DNA of 64,000 nucleotides from Hevea brasiliensis (GCF_030052815.1 NC_079507.1:55655119-55719118); one strand, 5' to 3'; shown: positions 24,013 through 35,984, counted from the stretch's first letter. A program made the numbers and translations. The notes: generated by a model from the sequence alone, not told the origin.

Positions 24013-26594
24013 TGTCACGACCCAACCTATGGGCCGGACCAAGACTAGGACACAGGCGACCTAAAGCCCCGAGGCCCGTAGTAAGCCTAACTGTTCATTA
24101 ACCCAACTCTAAGGCCCATTTGGGCCCAATTTCAAGAAAACAAACGGACAGAGTCCGGCCATAAAATGGACTTACCAACGGGGAGTTTTTGACTCACCCG
24201 ACCTGTAAACACAGTATATAGTCAATTGGGGAGCTCAGCTCACCCTCCACATACTCATCAACATAATAATAAATGGGAGCTCAGCTCCCTCATCCAATCC
24301 ATCAAACATGCATAGCATATTAAGTTCTGAGTCCCAAAATAATAATTTAGTTTACAGACCCAAATTAAATAACATTTCTAACACATGCGGAAATTCTAAG
24401 ATTTAACAAGTTTATACAAACAGTAATAATTGACCTGCGAGGGAGAAAAGCAGGTTAACCAAAATAAAATCTTCCTGTAGCCTGAAAAAATATTAAACAG
24501 GAGTGAGCGTTCGACTCAGAGAGTAAAATATCAATTTTAACCATAATCTCTATAACTATCTAGAACTAATGCACCCTGTAGAGTGAAATGCAACATCAAC
24601 ATCATTTTCACATCATAACATCAAAAAGGTAATTTGGAGCACTCACACACCCTGTAGTATCAATCATAACATATGGGGTGATCCCTATCTGACTCTCTTA
24701 AATCCAACTTTGTGCGGCCGAATTACTCAAGCTCGGACTTCCACTTAATAACCAAATCGAGGGTCCCGAATTACTCAAGCCGTGACTACCCCTCGAAGGA
24801 TCGGGTCGACAAATTACTCAAGCGTGATCGCCCGTCCCGTCCATAGTCCACACCACATCACACCCACGCCAATGCACGCTGCTGCTCCAAATTACCACAA
24901 CAACAACCATGGCACATCAACGATTATGAATGCAACATAAATCGTGCCTAGAGTTTAACTACATAAATATATGCATATAAGTGATGCATGGGCATCTTGA
25001 ACATATAATAATATCGAAATTACAATTAAAATTAATATTCTACTCACGAGACTTGACGGTGGTCACCGAGGGTAGGCGGAGGAAGAAAGGCATCCGCTCA
25101 CGACAATTATATTACAATTATTTAATACAATCGACTCAATACAAACAAAGAAAAGACCAATTACATCCTAAGTCGTAGAAAATCCGTGAGTCTCCCTATA
25201 CCTACGACCTACCCAACTGCAAAAGGGTTCAAAACACACTTCTATACTCACAATCCATATATCCACAATTCAATCATATCACACGACCCCTCTGGGCCCA
25301 TCAAATCATCATCCATCACAACGCAAAATTTCAATTTAGTCCTTATTATTGATCATTTTTGCAAAAGCGCCCAAACAAGCTCTAAAAATTACAAAACTTT
25401 GCCCCATGGTCCTTAGCAATATTACTAAGCCATTGCAAAAGAATCGTAATTTTTAAGCTACCACGAATATTTTATGGATTTTTAATCCTATTTAAGCACT
25501 AGAAAATTACGAAAAAGCAAGGTTCGGGTTTACCTTTTCCGATTCGACTTGAGGCAGCTCGGGGACGTCGACAATGGGGGCTAGCCAAAACCTCGGTCAA
25601 TTCGGAGACTTTTCCGTGAACGTGCTGTCGGCGAGAAATTTGCGGACTTCGGTCAATCGCCGAATTTCCGCGAATCGAGGATACCTACGAAGCCCATAAC
25701 ACGGGGTTAGTACATAAATTTTCAGAATTTTCTAAGCTCATTAAATGCTCGAAAAACAACTGCGAAGTTAGTAGGACCCAGAAAAAGCGGTGTCGGAAAA
25801 ATTCGAAATTTATGTCGTTCTGAAGCTCTCGGCGAATGGAGCGTCTTTGGTGGCCTCGGTTTTCGTGGGATTCACGGTTTTCGAGAAATCTAGCCCAAAA
25901 GTCGAAATGGGCTAAAATCTTCCCGAGCAAAAATCGGACAATCCGCTCGATGGATTTCAGCGTTCTTGGTGTATATGGAAAGCTCTCGCCGAGTAGATGA
26001 TTTTGGACACAAGACCCGGTCCAATTGGTGGCCGGATCGGCCGAATTTGGTCGGGGAAGTCGAAGCGGCCTTGGCGCGTGCGAGCGTTGCGCTCGTTTCG
26101 GCCGTTTAGGCGGCCGTGCCATTGGGAGGGCGGCCGCGTCGGTGAGGCTGGGCAAGTGGTGGCCGTGGTGGGGTAGGAGAGAGAAACGAGAGAGAAAAGG
26201 GAGAGGGACGACGCGCGCGAGGAAGAAAAAGGGAAGAAGGAAAAAGGCCGGTCCGATTCGACCGGTCCGATCCGGTCCGGTTCAATTCGGCCGGTTCGAT
26301 TCAGAATACAAAATTTTGAATTTTTACTTTGCCTCGGGACTGAAAACGAGGTCCAAAAATTTCGAAAAAATTTCAGAAAACTCAGAAAAATACGTAGACT
26401 CCAAATATATTTTTAGTTTCGCCACGTGGTCTTTAAATTAATTTTTAAAAATCATCAAAGTTTATATTTTCAGAAAATCAAACCCGATTTTTAAAATCCG
26501 AAAAATCTCAAAAAAAAATTCCAAAAATTTAAATAAAATTAAAATACCAAAAATACTCATAAATAATAAAATTTAAAATCTTGGGGGTGTTACA
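24013..26594 (-). repeat. 5' LTR of B1 (2,582 bp)
   Basis: Pair of 16,455-19,015, ending TGTTACA at 26,594 next to TSD GTAGG. It carries the U3/R/U5 signals of the element; I saw no conserved coding region inside. Confidence 0.95.
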
Positions 26595-26599
26595 GTAGG

Positions 26600-29500
26600 G
26601 GTCAAGCTCGGGTTTTCACCTTGACCCACTAGGATGCTCAGGCTTCCAATGCAGTTGTGGCAGGTATTCTTCTAGTCTGTTCCTATGAGGCTCGTGTTTT
26701 GATAGATCCGAGTGCTACGCACTCATTTGTCTCCCCCGTTTTTGCCATGAGATTGGGTAGGAGCACTACAACTTTAGAATGCCTCTTGTCTTTAGCTACC
26801 CCTCTTAGTGACAACATAGATGTAGACTTTTCCGGGTAGTCCCGTGGTGGTGGATGGAAAAATCCTCCTAGCATACTAGGTTCCTTTACTGGTAATGGAT
26901 TTTGATGTAATTTGGGCATGGATTGGCTGGAAACTCATTATGTCACTTTAGACTGCAGGAATAAAAATGTGTATTTTCATATACCTGGTGTGGAGGAGTT
27001 TAGCTTTGATAGTGACAGGAGTGTGGCTCCATATAACTTGGTGTCAGTAACTAGTGCTAGAAAGATGTTGAGGCGTGGGTGTCAGGGGTATTTAGCATTA
27101 GTGAGAGATACATCTATAGAAGGTGTTGACATTGAGAATGTTCCTGCTGTCAGAGAATTTGTGGATGTCTTCCCTGAGGAGCTTCCAGGGTTACCACCAG
27201 GAAGGGAAATAGAGTTCTGCATTGATATTGTGCTGGGTACAAATCCCATATCAATGCCGCTTTACAGGATGGCCCTAGCAGAATTGAAGGAAATAAAGGA
27301 GCAACTACAAGAGCTTCTAGACAAGGGTTTTATCCTTCCAAGTACCTCCCCCTAGGGCACTCTTGTTCTATTTGTGAGGAAGAAAGATGGGTCCTTAAGG
27401 TTATGTATTGATTATAGATAGCTAAACAAGGAGACTGTGAAGAACAAGTATCCACTTCCTCAGATCGATAATATGTTTAATCAGCTCCAAGGGGCTAGAT
27501 TCTTTTCCAATATAGATCTATAGTCAGGCCACCATCAGTTGAGAATCAAGAATGAGGATGCACCCAAGGCAGTGTTTAGGACAAGATATGGTCATTATGA
27601 GTTCTTGGTGATGTCTTTTGGACTCACTAATGCACCAGCGGCCTTCATGAACTTGATGAATAGGATGTTCAGGCTATTCCTGAACCGTTTTGTTATCGTA
27701 TTCATAGGTGACATTTTGGTATACTCTCAGACTGAGGAAGAACATGTGTGGCATTTGAGGATGGTGTTGCAGACTTTGAGAGAGCACCAGCTATATGCCA
27801 AATTTTTAAAATGTGAATTTTGGCTAGCAAGCATCTCATTCTTGGGACATGTGGTTTCTAGTAAAGGCATTCAAGTGGATCCCAAGAAAATTGAGGTAGT
27901 AACTGATTGGCTTAGCCCTACAACAGTTACTGAGGTGTGAAATTTTCTGGGCCTAGCTGGCTACTATAAGCGTTTTGTAAATAATTTCTATAGGATAGTA
28001 GCTCCCCTAACTGAGTTAACTCGAAAGAATGTTTCGTTCATTTAGATAGATGAATATGAGGAGAGCTTCTAGAAGCTTAAGGAATGTCTAACTACAGCCC
28101 TTGTGTTGACATTACCGATGAGTGGTTAATGATATACCGTGTACTGTGATGCCTCTAGAGTTGGTTTAGGGAATGTTTTGATGCAGCATGGGAAAGTAGT
28201 GGCTTATGCTTCAAGGCAGCAAAAGAGGCATGAGTATAACTACCCCACCCATGACGTGGAAATAGTGGCTGTAGTCTTTGCATTAAAGATCTAGAGACAC
28301 TACCTGTATGGTGTAGTGTGTGAGATATACACTGACCATAATAGTTTGACATACATCTTCCAACAGAGGGATTTAAACTTGAGGTAGCAGATATGGATGG
28401 AACTTCTGAAGGACTATGATTGTACCATCCGGTATCATCCTGGGAAGGCCAATGTAGTAGTAGATGCTCTGAGCAAAAAATCTTCTGGCAGCTTGGCGCA
28501 CATATCAGCTATGAGAAGACCATTAATTCAGGAAGTACACAAGTTGATGGATCAAGGTCTGATGTTGGATATTTCAGATAAGGGGGTATTATTGGCCCAT
28601 TTTTTAGTAATACTAGGCCTGTGAGATAGAATCAGAGTTTCTCAGCATAGGGACCCGCAATTAATGAAGATTATAAAAAGAGTACAGCCGGGTGAAGGTT
28701 GTGAATTTGGATTTGCTACTGATGGTGCTCTTATACAAGGTTCCGGGATATGTGTGCCCGACGTGGACAACCTCAGGAATGAGATCATGCAAGAGGCACA
28801 CAATACACCCTACAGTGTCCACCCAGACACCACCAAGATGTACCATGATGTGAAGGATAGCTACTAGTGGAATGGCATGAAGAGGGACATAGCAGACTTT
28901 GTGTCCCAGTGCTTGACTTGTCAGAAGGTAAAGTTTGAATACCAGAGGCCGTCAAGGAAGCTGCAAGAGCTCCCTATCCCAAAATGGAAGTGGGAAATGA
29001 TCACTATAAATTTTATAACTGAGTTGTCTCATACCACGAGGGGATATGATTCGATATGGGTAATTATAGATCGTCTGACTAAATCAGCTCAATTCTTGCC
29101 TGTGAGAACCACCTATTATGTTGCACAATATGCCAGGCTCTATGTTCGAGAAATAGTCAGATTGCATGCTACCATAATATCTGACAGAGGGCCCCAATTC
29201 ACTTCTCGATTTTGGAGAAAGCTGCAAGAGGCACTTGGCACGCAGTTAAACTTTAGTACCACCTTCCACCCCCAGATAGACGGGCAGTCCGAAAGGAAAA
29301 TTCAGACACTAGAGGATATACTTCGTATGTGTGTCCGAGATTTCAGAGGTCAATGGGATGATCAACTACCCTTGGTGGAGTTTACCTATAATAATAGTTA
29401 TCATTCCAGTATCGGGATGGCACCCTATGAGGCGCTGTATGCAGAAAGTGTAGGTCTCCTCTATGATGGACAGAAATGGGAGAGGCAAAGGTGTATGATG

Positions 29501-29988
29501 TAGACCTAGTGCAATACACTTCTAAGATGGTTCCTTTAATCAATGAACGATTTAAAATGACTTTCAGCAGGTAGAAGAGTTATGCAGATCCCAGACGGAT
29601 GGATGTAGAGTTTGCAGTAGATAATTACGTATTCCTGAAGGTTTCTCCGATGAAGGGAGTTATGAGATTTGAAAATAAGGGCAAGTTGGCGCCTCGCTTG
29701 GAGTTACCACCCAGCCTTTCTCATGTTCACCATGTGTTTCACATCTCCATGCTCAGGAAATACATACCTGATCCTTCTCATGTGCTACATCTGGATACAG
29801 TAGAGCTGAAAGAAGACTTGATGTTTGAGGAGCAGCCAGTTGCCATAGTGGACTACCAAGTGAGGCAACTTAGATAAAAAAAGATCACTATAGTTGAGGT
29901 TTTTTGGAAGAGCCAGTCAGTGGAAGAATGCACCTCAGAGTCAGAGCGGGACATGCGTAGCAAGTACCCTTATTTGTTCAATATGTAA
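26600..29988 (+). pseudogene. B2 pol, heavily decayed
   Basis: Plus-strand relative of the B1 pol, with the same domains in order: protease (LIDPSATHSF, where the Gly of the usual DxGA is Ser), RT, RNase H, integrase (CLTCQ; TIISDRGPQFTS; DGQSERKIQ) and the chromodomain-like tail ending near YPYLFNM. The RT catalytic pair reads FIGD (GGT at 27,717-27,719), so it is dead. At least seven in-frame TAG codons sit where B1 or the family has Trp or Gln, for example 27,419-27,421 and near 27,353, 28,045, 28,068, 28,291, 28,385 and 28,867; there are frameshifts too. The decay is much greater than in B1, as expected of the older, outer element. Confidence 0.9.
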
Positions 29989-30038
29989 TTCTGTTCTTTT
30001 ATTCTGCCTTATGTAAAAATTTGAGAACAAATTTTCTG

Positions 30039-30052
30039 TAAGAGGGGAATAA
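30039..30052 (+). promoter_or_regulatory. Polypurine tract of B2
   Basis: TAAGAGGGGAATAA directly precedes the LTR terminus TGTGACACCCC at 30,053 and corresponds to the B1 tract. Confidence 0.75.
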
Positions 30053-30966
30053 TGTGACACCCCTAATTTTTAAATTAATTATTTTATGGGTAAATATTAA
30101 TATTTTATTTTATTTAAATTTTGAGAAATTTTTTGAAATTTTTTAAATTTTAGAAATTGGGTTTGATTTTTCGAAAATGTAAAACTTTGATGATTTTTAA
30201 AAATTAATTTAAAAACACGTGTTAAAACTAAAAATATATTTAGACTCTATGAATTTTTTTGAGTTTTTTAGAGCTTTTTCGAAATTTTTGGGTCTCGTTT
30301 TTTGTCTCAGGGCAGAGTAAAAATTCAATTTTGGGTATCCTGAATTGAACCAGCCGAATCGAACTAAATCAAATCGGACTGATTGAATCGAACTGGTCCT
30401 TTCCTTCTTTTTTTTCTTCTCCCTTCTCTCTCCCCGACACTCCCTCTTTCCTCACCCGTTTCTCTCTCCTCCCTCTCCCTCCTCGCCGGTCACCGCCTCC
30501 CCACCCCTCCCCGTGTCACCGCGGGCCTTTCCCACCCTTTCCCTGCCGCTGGTTGGCCTCCAGGCTGCCGAAAAACCTCGCGAAAGTGCCCCCTGTGTGC
30601 GCGAGCTACTTCAGCTTCTCGAGCTGATTCCGGCCGATCCGGCCACCGATTTGACTGGGTCTTGTCCCAAAACTCATCTACACTTTGAGAGCTTTCCATA
30701 GACACCAAGAACACTAAAATTCATCAAGCGGTTTATCCAATTTTTGTCCGAAAGTTTTTAGCCCATTTCAATTTTTAAGCTAGATTTCTAATAAATCATG
30801 AACCCCACAAAAAATTAGAGAGTACTAGAGTGCTCCCCTCAGCGAGAGCTTCATGGCAATATCCATTTCGAATTTTTCCGACACCTTTTTCGATGGGTCC
30901 CAGGAAACTTCGCAGTTTTTTTCTGATCACTAAATGAGCTTAATAAATTTTGTAAAAATTATGTAC
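30053..30966 (+). mobile_element. 3' LTR of B2, left part (split by A1)
   Basis: Begins TGTGACACCCC and follows the first third of the B1 LTR read on the minus strand, including the pyrimidine-rich and GC-rich block at 30,400-30,680. It stops at TGTAC (30,962-30,966), the TSD of A1, and resumes at 54,653. Confidence 0.88.
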
Positions 30967-31556
30967 TGTCGACACCATATTTTGGCCGATCCCCAAAATC
31001 AAAAAAACTTTGAAACTGATCCCCGGTACTAAGTCTCCTTTGGACAGCTAATCACATTTCCGATCCCTCTTTGATAGGCAGTCACAATTCCGATCTCTCC
31101 TCACAAAGAATTAAATCAAATTGTTAAGTTCTCGCACCAGTCAAAGCTTTACCAGTCTATTGCTCACCGATCTCTCAAACCAATTGTCGAAACTCAGGAC
31201 CCGTCAAGTATATTCCTAATAAACGAAATGCACTGGCACTAGATCTTTTCTTACCAGTTTTATTGCCGATCTCCCTTTCGAAAGATTAAGAGCTAAAGTT
31301 TTGGTTTGGTTTAATGAGGATTCCGATCTTAAGTGTTTAAGTTAAATTTTCAATTTTAATCAAGTCCCATTCAGCATTTCTTCCCCACCGATCTCATGCT
31401 TATTGTGCTTTCCGATCTCTTATACTTAGATTAATAATTGCATTTAGTTCTTGTTTCGCTATGCTCATACAATCAAATACTTAGGCAATTCAGAGATTTT
31501 CCAATCACATCCATTCATTGAACAAAAGAGACATTCCATTTCATTTTTTGTACAAG

Positions 31557-33394
31557 CTATTCAGCTGGAGGATCACCCCCAGCCTGATTTACATTTTGCT
31601 CACTCTCTCTCTCACCCTCGGCTTCCTCCTCACTGTCCTCATCGTCGCCCTCGGGGCAGTCGGCCATCCAAGAGAAGTCTTCTTACGGATAACGCTCGAG
31701 TTCGCCAAGAGATCCTTGTGAGCATTCACATAGGCTCCGGCTATTCTCGTCACCATCTCTTCATCTTTCTCCTTAAGCTCCTTGTCTTTCTCCTTGAGTT
31801 CCTCGATGAGTTGAGCGACCTGAGCAGCTTCGTTGGCCTGAAGCGCCTGGAACATGAGACTGTTCGGCCAGCTTGTCTTCATAGTACTTCGCCCGTCCCT
31901 CAACTTGAGATATATAATCCCGAGCGGATGAGAGTTGGGATCGGAGGGAAACCACTTCCTGATTTTTCTTCCCAGTCTCCTTACCCAGACGCTGAACCTT
32001 TTCCCAAACCATGGTCTGATTCACCAGGCACTCCACGTTCAGGCTCATGGATTGAGTCAAGATATCATCAAGGCTGTTCGAGGATAGCCTGTCCCGATCC
32101 TCCGGAAGGAAGATGGAAGACCCCAAGACTTGGGCAAAATCGGGGTTCTCCCGAACAGTCCGGTTATTCTTCAGGGACTCGATCAGCTTTTGAGCGCCAC
32201 GAGAAGAGGACCTCTCGGAAGATTGAGAAGGACCCCTTTTCGTGCTTGGAACAACTGGAAGAGCCGGAGGCTGCTCTTCCAATCTAGGAGGAGATCGGAC
32301 AGCTTCAGATCGCGAATCCGAAGGTTGAGCGGGTCTCCTTGTACTTCAACAGATTCATGACCGGGTGTTCGAAGCATTTCCGAACGCTTCATCTCCTTTA
32401 TTTTCCGGGAGATCTCTTTGTCCTTCTTCCGCTTCCTAGAACCCTCACCACCCGCCATACCTGCACAAAGAAAAGGTCAGTGAGATCGCTAAGGTTCTGA
32501 GAGCTGAGATATAGAAAATACCAATGCCGAGGTCAGAGAGCGGAAGTTCGCGGTCTTGGCCGGTGAGCAGTTGAATAGTCCAATGGTGTAGCTCGCGATT
32601 ACCGCATCCAAACAAGAATACTTTTGGTAGCGGCTGACTCTTCAGATCCATCACTATTAAGCTATCCTCCTGGTTCAGGGTAATGCGCTTCGGAAGCAAA
32701 GGCCCCTGGTCCCACCAGCTACGGGGGAAGTCCTCAAAGCAGCTCGGATCTTTGCTCCTCAGAATGAAGAAAGCGGTTCTTCCAATTCTTAAGGGATGAG
32801 GCGGATCGGAAAAGAGCCCGCAATGAGGCTTCGCTGAAAGAACCGATGTTAAATCATCCTTTCGTGAGTTAGTGCATGCGGCTCGGCAAACACCTTAGCC
32901 GTAGGTCTGATTCCCTTAGCTCGGCATAGACCTCGGAAGGCTACCAAGATCCGCCACGAGTTAGGGTGAATTTGAGCAATGCACGCTCGGTGGAGTTTTA
33001 AGACCTCCTTATAGAAGTCATCTAGAGGGAACCGAAGACCGGCCTTTAACTGTTCCTCGTACACCATAACCATGTCATTCTCTTCAAAGGAGTGATCGAC
33101 ACGAAGATCGCCGTGGCACTTGATTAGCTCGTACGAATCAGGCCGAATGTTGTATTCTTGGCTAAACGATTGCAGATCAGATTCTCGAAGAACCGACGGT
33201 AGCTCGTCTATAGGGAGAGTCTCCCTCCCTGAAACAGGTGCACGCCTTGATGGTATGATCCGCCCCCGAGCTGGAACGGAGGCCCTAGGAGGTTCAGGTT
33301 GCGTGCTTGGCCCGACCACCTCTTCTTCATCGGACGACCACGAGAACTGAATGGAAGGAGGGCTCGTCGCTCTCTGACCTTCGGCGCCGCTCAT
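31557..33394 (-). pseudogene. Antisense LTR gene, A1 5' LTR copy (two exons)
   Basis: Two-exon gene on the strand opposite to the element. Exon 1 (33,394-32,522) is open for about 180 codons from the ATG. It carries LPSVLRESDLQSFSQEY, a central block LKAGLRFPLDDFYKEVLKLH, and SWRILVAFRGLCRAKGIR, resembling plant proteins annotated as 'putative gypsy type transposon' (Pfam PF04195-like; by memory, not searched). Frame breaks near 32,860-32,700 interrupt it. A 61-bp intron (32,461-32,521; GTATTTTC...TTTGTGCAG) joins exon 2 in frame. Exon 2 (32,460-31,557) has a basic start GSRKRKKDKEISRK, a proline-rich linker, a long heptad-like stretch rich in E, K, Q and L, and an acidic tail ending GGDPPAE. 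Exon 2 also has small indels. Function unknown; a nuclear or DNA/RNA-binding role is only a guess from the basic segment. Confidence 0.72.
32461..32521 (-). other. Intron of the antisense LTR gene (5' LTR)
   Basis: Minus-strand GT at 32,521-32,520 and CAG ending at 32,461, preceded by a T-rich tract (CTTTTCTTTGTGCAG). Removal keeps the frame: one base of a Gly codon from exon 1 and two from exon 2. The 61-bp length is near the lower limit for plant introns. Confidence 0.6.
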
Positions 33395-33550
33395 TTTCAA
33401 AAGAAATAAAGAACTTAAACTAAAAGAGGATCAAAGCCCTTACCGGAGTCTGATCGGCGTCGGAAGAAACTTGAGAAAATGAGAGAACTTCGGAGTTGTG
33501 AGCAAGAGACTGAAAATGGAATGAGAGAACAACTGGCTAGCCCCTCACCC

Positions 33551-33559
33551 CTATTTATA
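33551..33559 (-). promoter_or_regulatory. TATA box of the antisense LTR gene (A1 5' LTR)
   Basis: Minus-strand TATAAATAG followed by GGG, about 157 bases upstream of the antisense ATG. It is conserved at 4,321 and 51,520. A donor-like CCG/GTAAGG (minus, intron side from 33,443) between TATA and ATG is also conserved in all three LTRs, so a 5' UTR intron is possible, but I could not fix its acceptor. Confidence 0.65.
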
Positions 33560-34026
33560 CTAGTCCGAGCATTAAATGCTCACGAGGTTCCATGCAGTGC
33601 ATCGGTTAACGGGATTCGCCAGCTGTTCTGACACGTCTCTCGAACATTCTGAGATCGGTTAACTGGAGATCGACATAATAAGTTGAATATTTTGAATGAA
33701 GGATCAGTTAAGAGTCGTTTTGTTAGGAACCAGATCGGACAAATATATCAGAGATCGGAAAATAATCAATAAGATAATAATTGGAGAAACAAGATTTTTA
33801 TTTCCAGAAGATCGGATTACATCATTAGGGCGATCTCTAGGGATCGGATTACAATAAAGGACTAACTACATCATTTGGGTGATCTCTGGAGATCTGATTA
33901 CATTGACGGACTACATCATTTGGGCGATCTCTAAGGATCGGAATACATTGGAGATCTGATTATATCAAAAGGCTGATCTAAGGATCAGTTTATAACTGAT
34001 CCCAATGATATTGCCGACCGGATGCT

Positions 34027-34266
34027 TCATCCGCTGTCGGAACACCCAATGTGGATCAGAATCGCTGTCGGAACACTCAATGTGATGAGAAGCCGAATGA
34101 ACTCAGTTGAGCGACTCGAGATCGGTACAACCGAGGTCCGCAATACAGATCGGTCAAGTCCAGTTCTCTCACCATCATCAGTTAAGGTCATTCGATCACC
34201 GGGATCGTAAATTTTCAGTCGGTGAGTAAGGAAATCCATCGGAAAAAGATCAAAAACCACAATCAT
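34027..34266 (-). CDS. Short antisense ORF in A1 5' LTR, function unknown
   Basis: A 79-codon frame on the minus strand, about 90 bases downstream of a minus-strand TATATATA. The identical-length frame exists in the 3' LTR (51,996-52,235), differing by very few residues. In A2 a frame beginning at a similar ATG (5,595-5,597 complement) is shorter and diverges, and the solo LTR is inserted right at it. No domain is recognised. The start has a hydrophobic run (MIVVFDLFP). It could be an accident of recent LTR identity, because both A1 copies are nearly the same sequence. Confidence 0.25.
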   Translation of the reverse strand: MIVVFDLFPMDFLTHRLKIYDPGDRMTLTDDGERTGLDRSVLRTSVVPISSRSTEFIRLLITLSVPTAILIHIGCSDSG

Positions 34267-34356
34267 GGCCGGAGCGACCGCCGGAGCAGCTAGAACTAGA
34301 GAAGTAAGAAGGAAGAGAGGGAAATCAGATGAAGGAAATGTCTCTGTCGACAGGGG

Positions 34357-34365
34357 TATATATAG
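34357..34365. promoter_or_regulatory. TATATATAG core in A1 5' LTR
   Basis: GGGGTATATATAGGGG is almost symmetrical, so it could direct either strand. It is conserved at 52,326 and, as ATATATATAG, at 9,245. Confidence 0.4.
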
Positions 34366-34991
34366 GGGAAAATGAGCATTTATTGTTGAGCAGAAAATGA
34401 AGCGAACGCTTCGGGAATCGAGGGGCAATTAATGCTTTGACCAGACCGGACCTGAGGAAGGGAAAAGATCGAGATAATAGATCGGAAGATGGGAGACCAG
34501 CATGAAAGATCGGAAAAGAGCATGAGAAAGAGATCAGAAAGAGGAGGGATCGGAAGGCAAAAAGAATAAGACAAATCCCAAATAACCGTCGTCAGAATCA
34601 GAGCCGAGGTAGTTAAAGCGTTGCAGACGAGATCTCCACCATGCGCCTAAGAATCGCCGCAATCTTGTGAGTGCCAGGGTATGTCATGACAGTCCTGTAC
34701 ATCCCAATCTCCACCGTTGATCCCACTTGTAAGGACGAACCCGGAACCCTTGGATCAAGAGAGAAGACGACAATACCAGCGTCTTTCGCTCTTAGCCCTT
34801 AGATCGTTCCGGACAAGAAGATTTGGGACCGTCAGATTGAAAGAAGAAAAGGACAAATGTTCTGAAGAGGGATCTCAGCCATTCATTTTGATTCTCTTTA
34901 ATTCCTGGACATCCGATCATGTCCTTCGAAATCTTGACCCTCCATCTCCCTCAAAATAAATCCTGACCCTTCACGGGGAGCACCCGATTCC

Positions 34992-34999
34992 TATAAATA
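34992..34999 (+). promoter_or_regulatory. Sense TATA box of A1 5' LTR
   Basis: TATAAATA in the context CACCCGATTCC...CCTGCATG, matched at 52,963 and 9,916. This is the probable U3 promoter; transcription would start about 30 bases downstream, leaving an R-U5 of about 1.65 kb. Confidence 0.7.
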
Positions 35000-35984
35000 C
35001 CTGCATGAAAAAACTGTTCAACGGACGGACGAGCAAAAAAGAGAGCTGTTATTATAGCGGAAGAACTCTGAAAACTTCATTCAGTTTGTTATTCCGCTAC
35101 TTTGAAGTGTTGATTGGAAAGACTTTTGAAACTAGTTTTCTGAAGTGTTTCTAGAAAAGGATTCTGAATACTGGAACTCTACATTTCCAGTTTGTTCATT
35201 ATCTGGTCACACCCTCACTTTTAGCCCTTTATCATCTCTGTTTTCATTCCCACTGTCTAAGCTAAACTTCATCCCACTCGGTTTTTATCTTTATCTGATG
35301 GCATTTTAGCTAAGCACCCTCTAGTTCACGGTGAACATCAGCTCTCAGGCTAATCAGTCCACTGTCTTATCTCTATTTGCCACCCCGTCGCTATTTCAGT
35401 AGATTTGGCTCCTCACAGGTAAGAGCTCATATTGCTGTTTTACTTTTCACACTTTCTTTGTTCTTCTTACGTATGTGATTTTCTCCAAGTTCATTTTGTG
35501 CAAAAGGACCCAAAAGAATGTTACTCTCGAGTTATCACTTTAGTGATTAGTCCATCATTTTATTAACCTTCGTTATTTCTGAATCCAAGTTTTTCTGGTT
35601 CCTAGTAGCGTGTAAATGGTCAGGTAAGACGTAGGTAACTGTAACTTAAGGGTCTCTTTTAAAAGAGAGAACCTGAATAACACGTCAGGAAGGTAGCCAA
35701 ACTATTAGGCTGACGTAAACAGCAATTCGACAAAGATGTCATAAAGTGGAATAAAACCAAAATAAACGAAACAGAATAGATCGGTCATTAATAGATATTG
35801 GTAAAATGAATACATGGAAGGTCGGTAAATCAAGTCTAGTTTTCCCTATCTAGCCAAAAGGTATCGAGAAGCCTTATCCCCAGCATCTTTGAATGCCAGA
35901 ATCCTTAGCTTTAGGCTCTTATGTCATGTAGCTGAAATTAAAATCCGGGAGATCGGAAAAGTCCCTTCGTGCTCTGTTAATCTA

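Larger units (their letters stand above)
16455..26594 (-). mobile_element. B1: full-length Tekay/Del-like Ty3 retrotransposon
   Basis: A 10.1-kb element in minus orientation with LTRs 16,455-19,015 (3') and 24,013-26,594 (5'), both TGTAACACCC...GGGTCGTGACA on the minus strand. It is flanked by the 5-bp TSD GTAGG (16,450-16,454 and 26,595-26,599). The initiator-methionine PBS is next to the 5' LTR and a G-rich PPT next to the 3' LTR. Domain order gag, protease, RT, RNase H, integrase, chromodomain-like tail is that of chromoviruses. It inserted into the gag of B2, an older relative in the opposite direction. Several frameshifts disable the coding region. Confidence 0.95.

Noticed and set aside
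31451..32287. A 278-codon plus-strand open frame in the A1 5' LTR (and shorter ones at 49,388-49,901)
   Set aside because: It is the complement of the antisense gene exon 2. Its residues are low-complexity reversals, it does not continue in the other LTR copies, and it has no recognisable domain.
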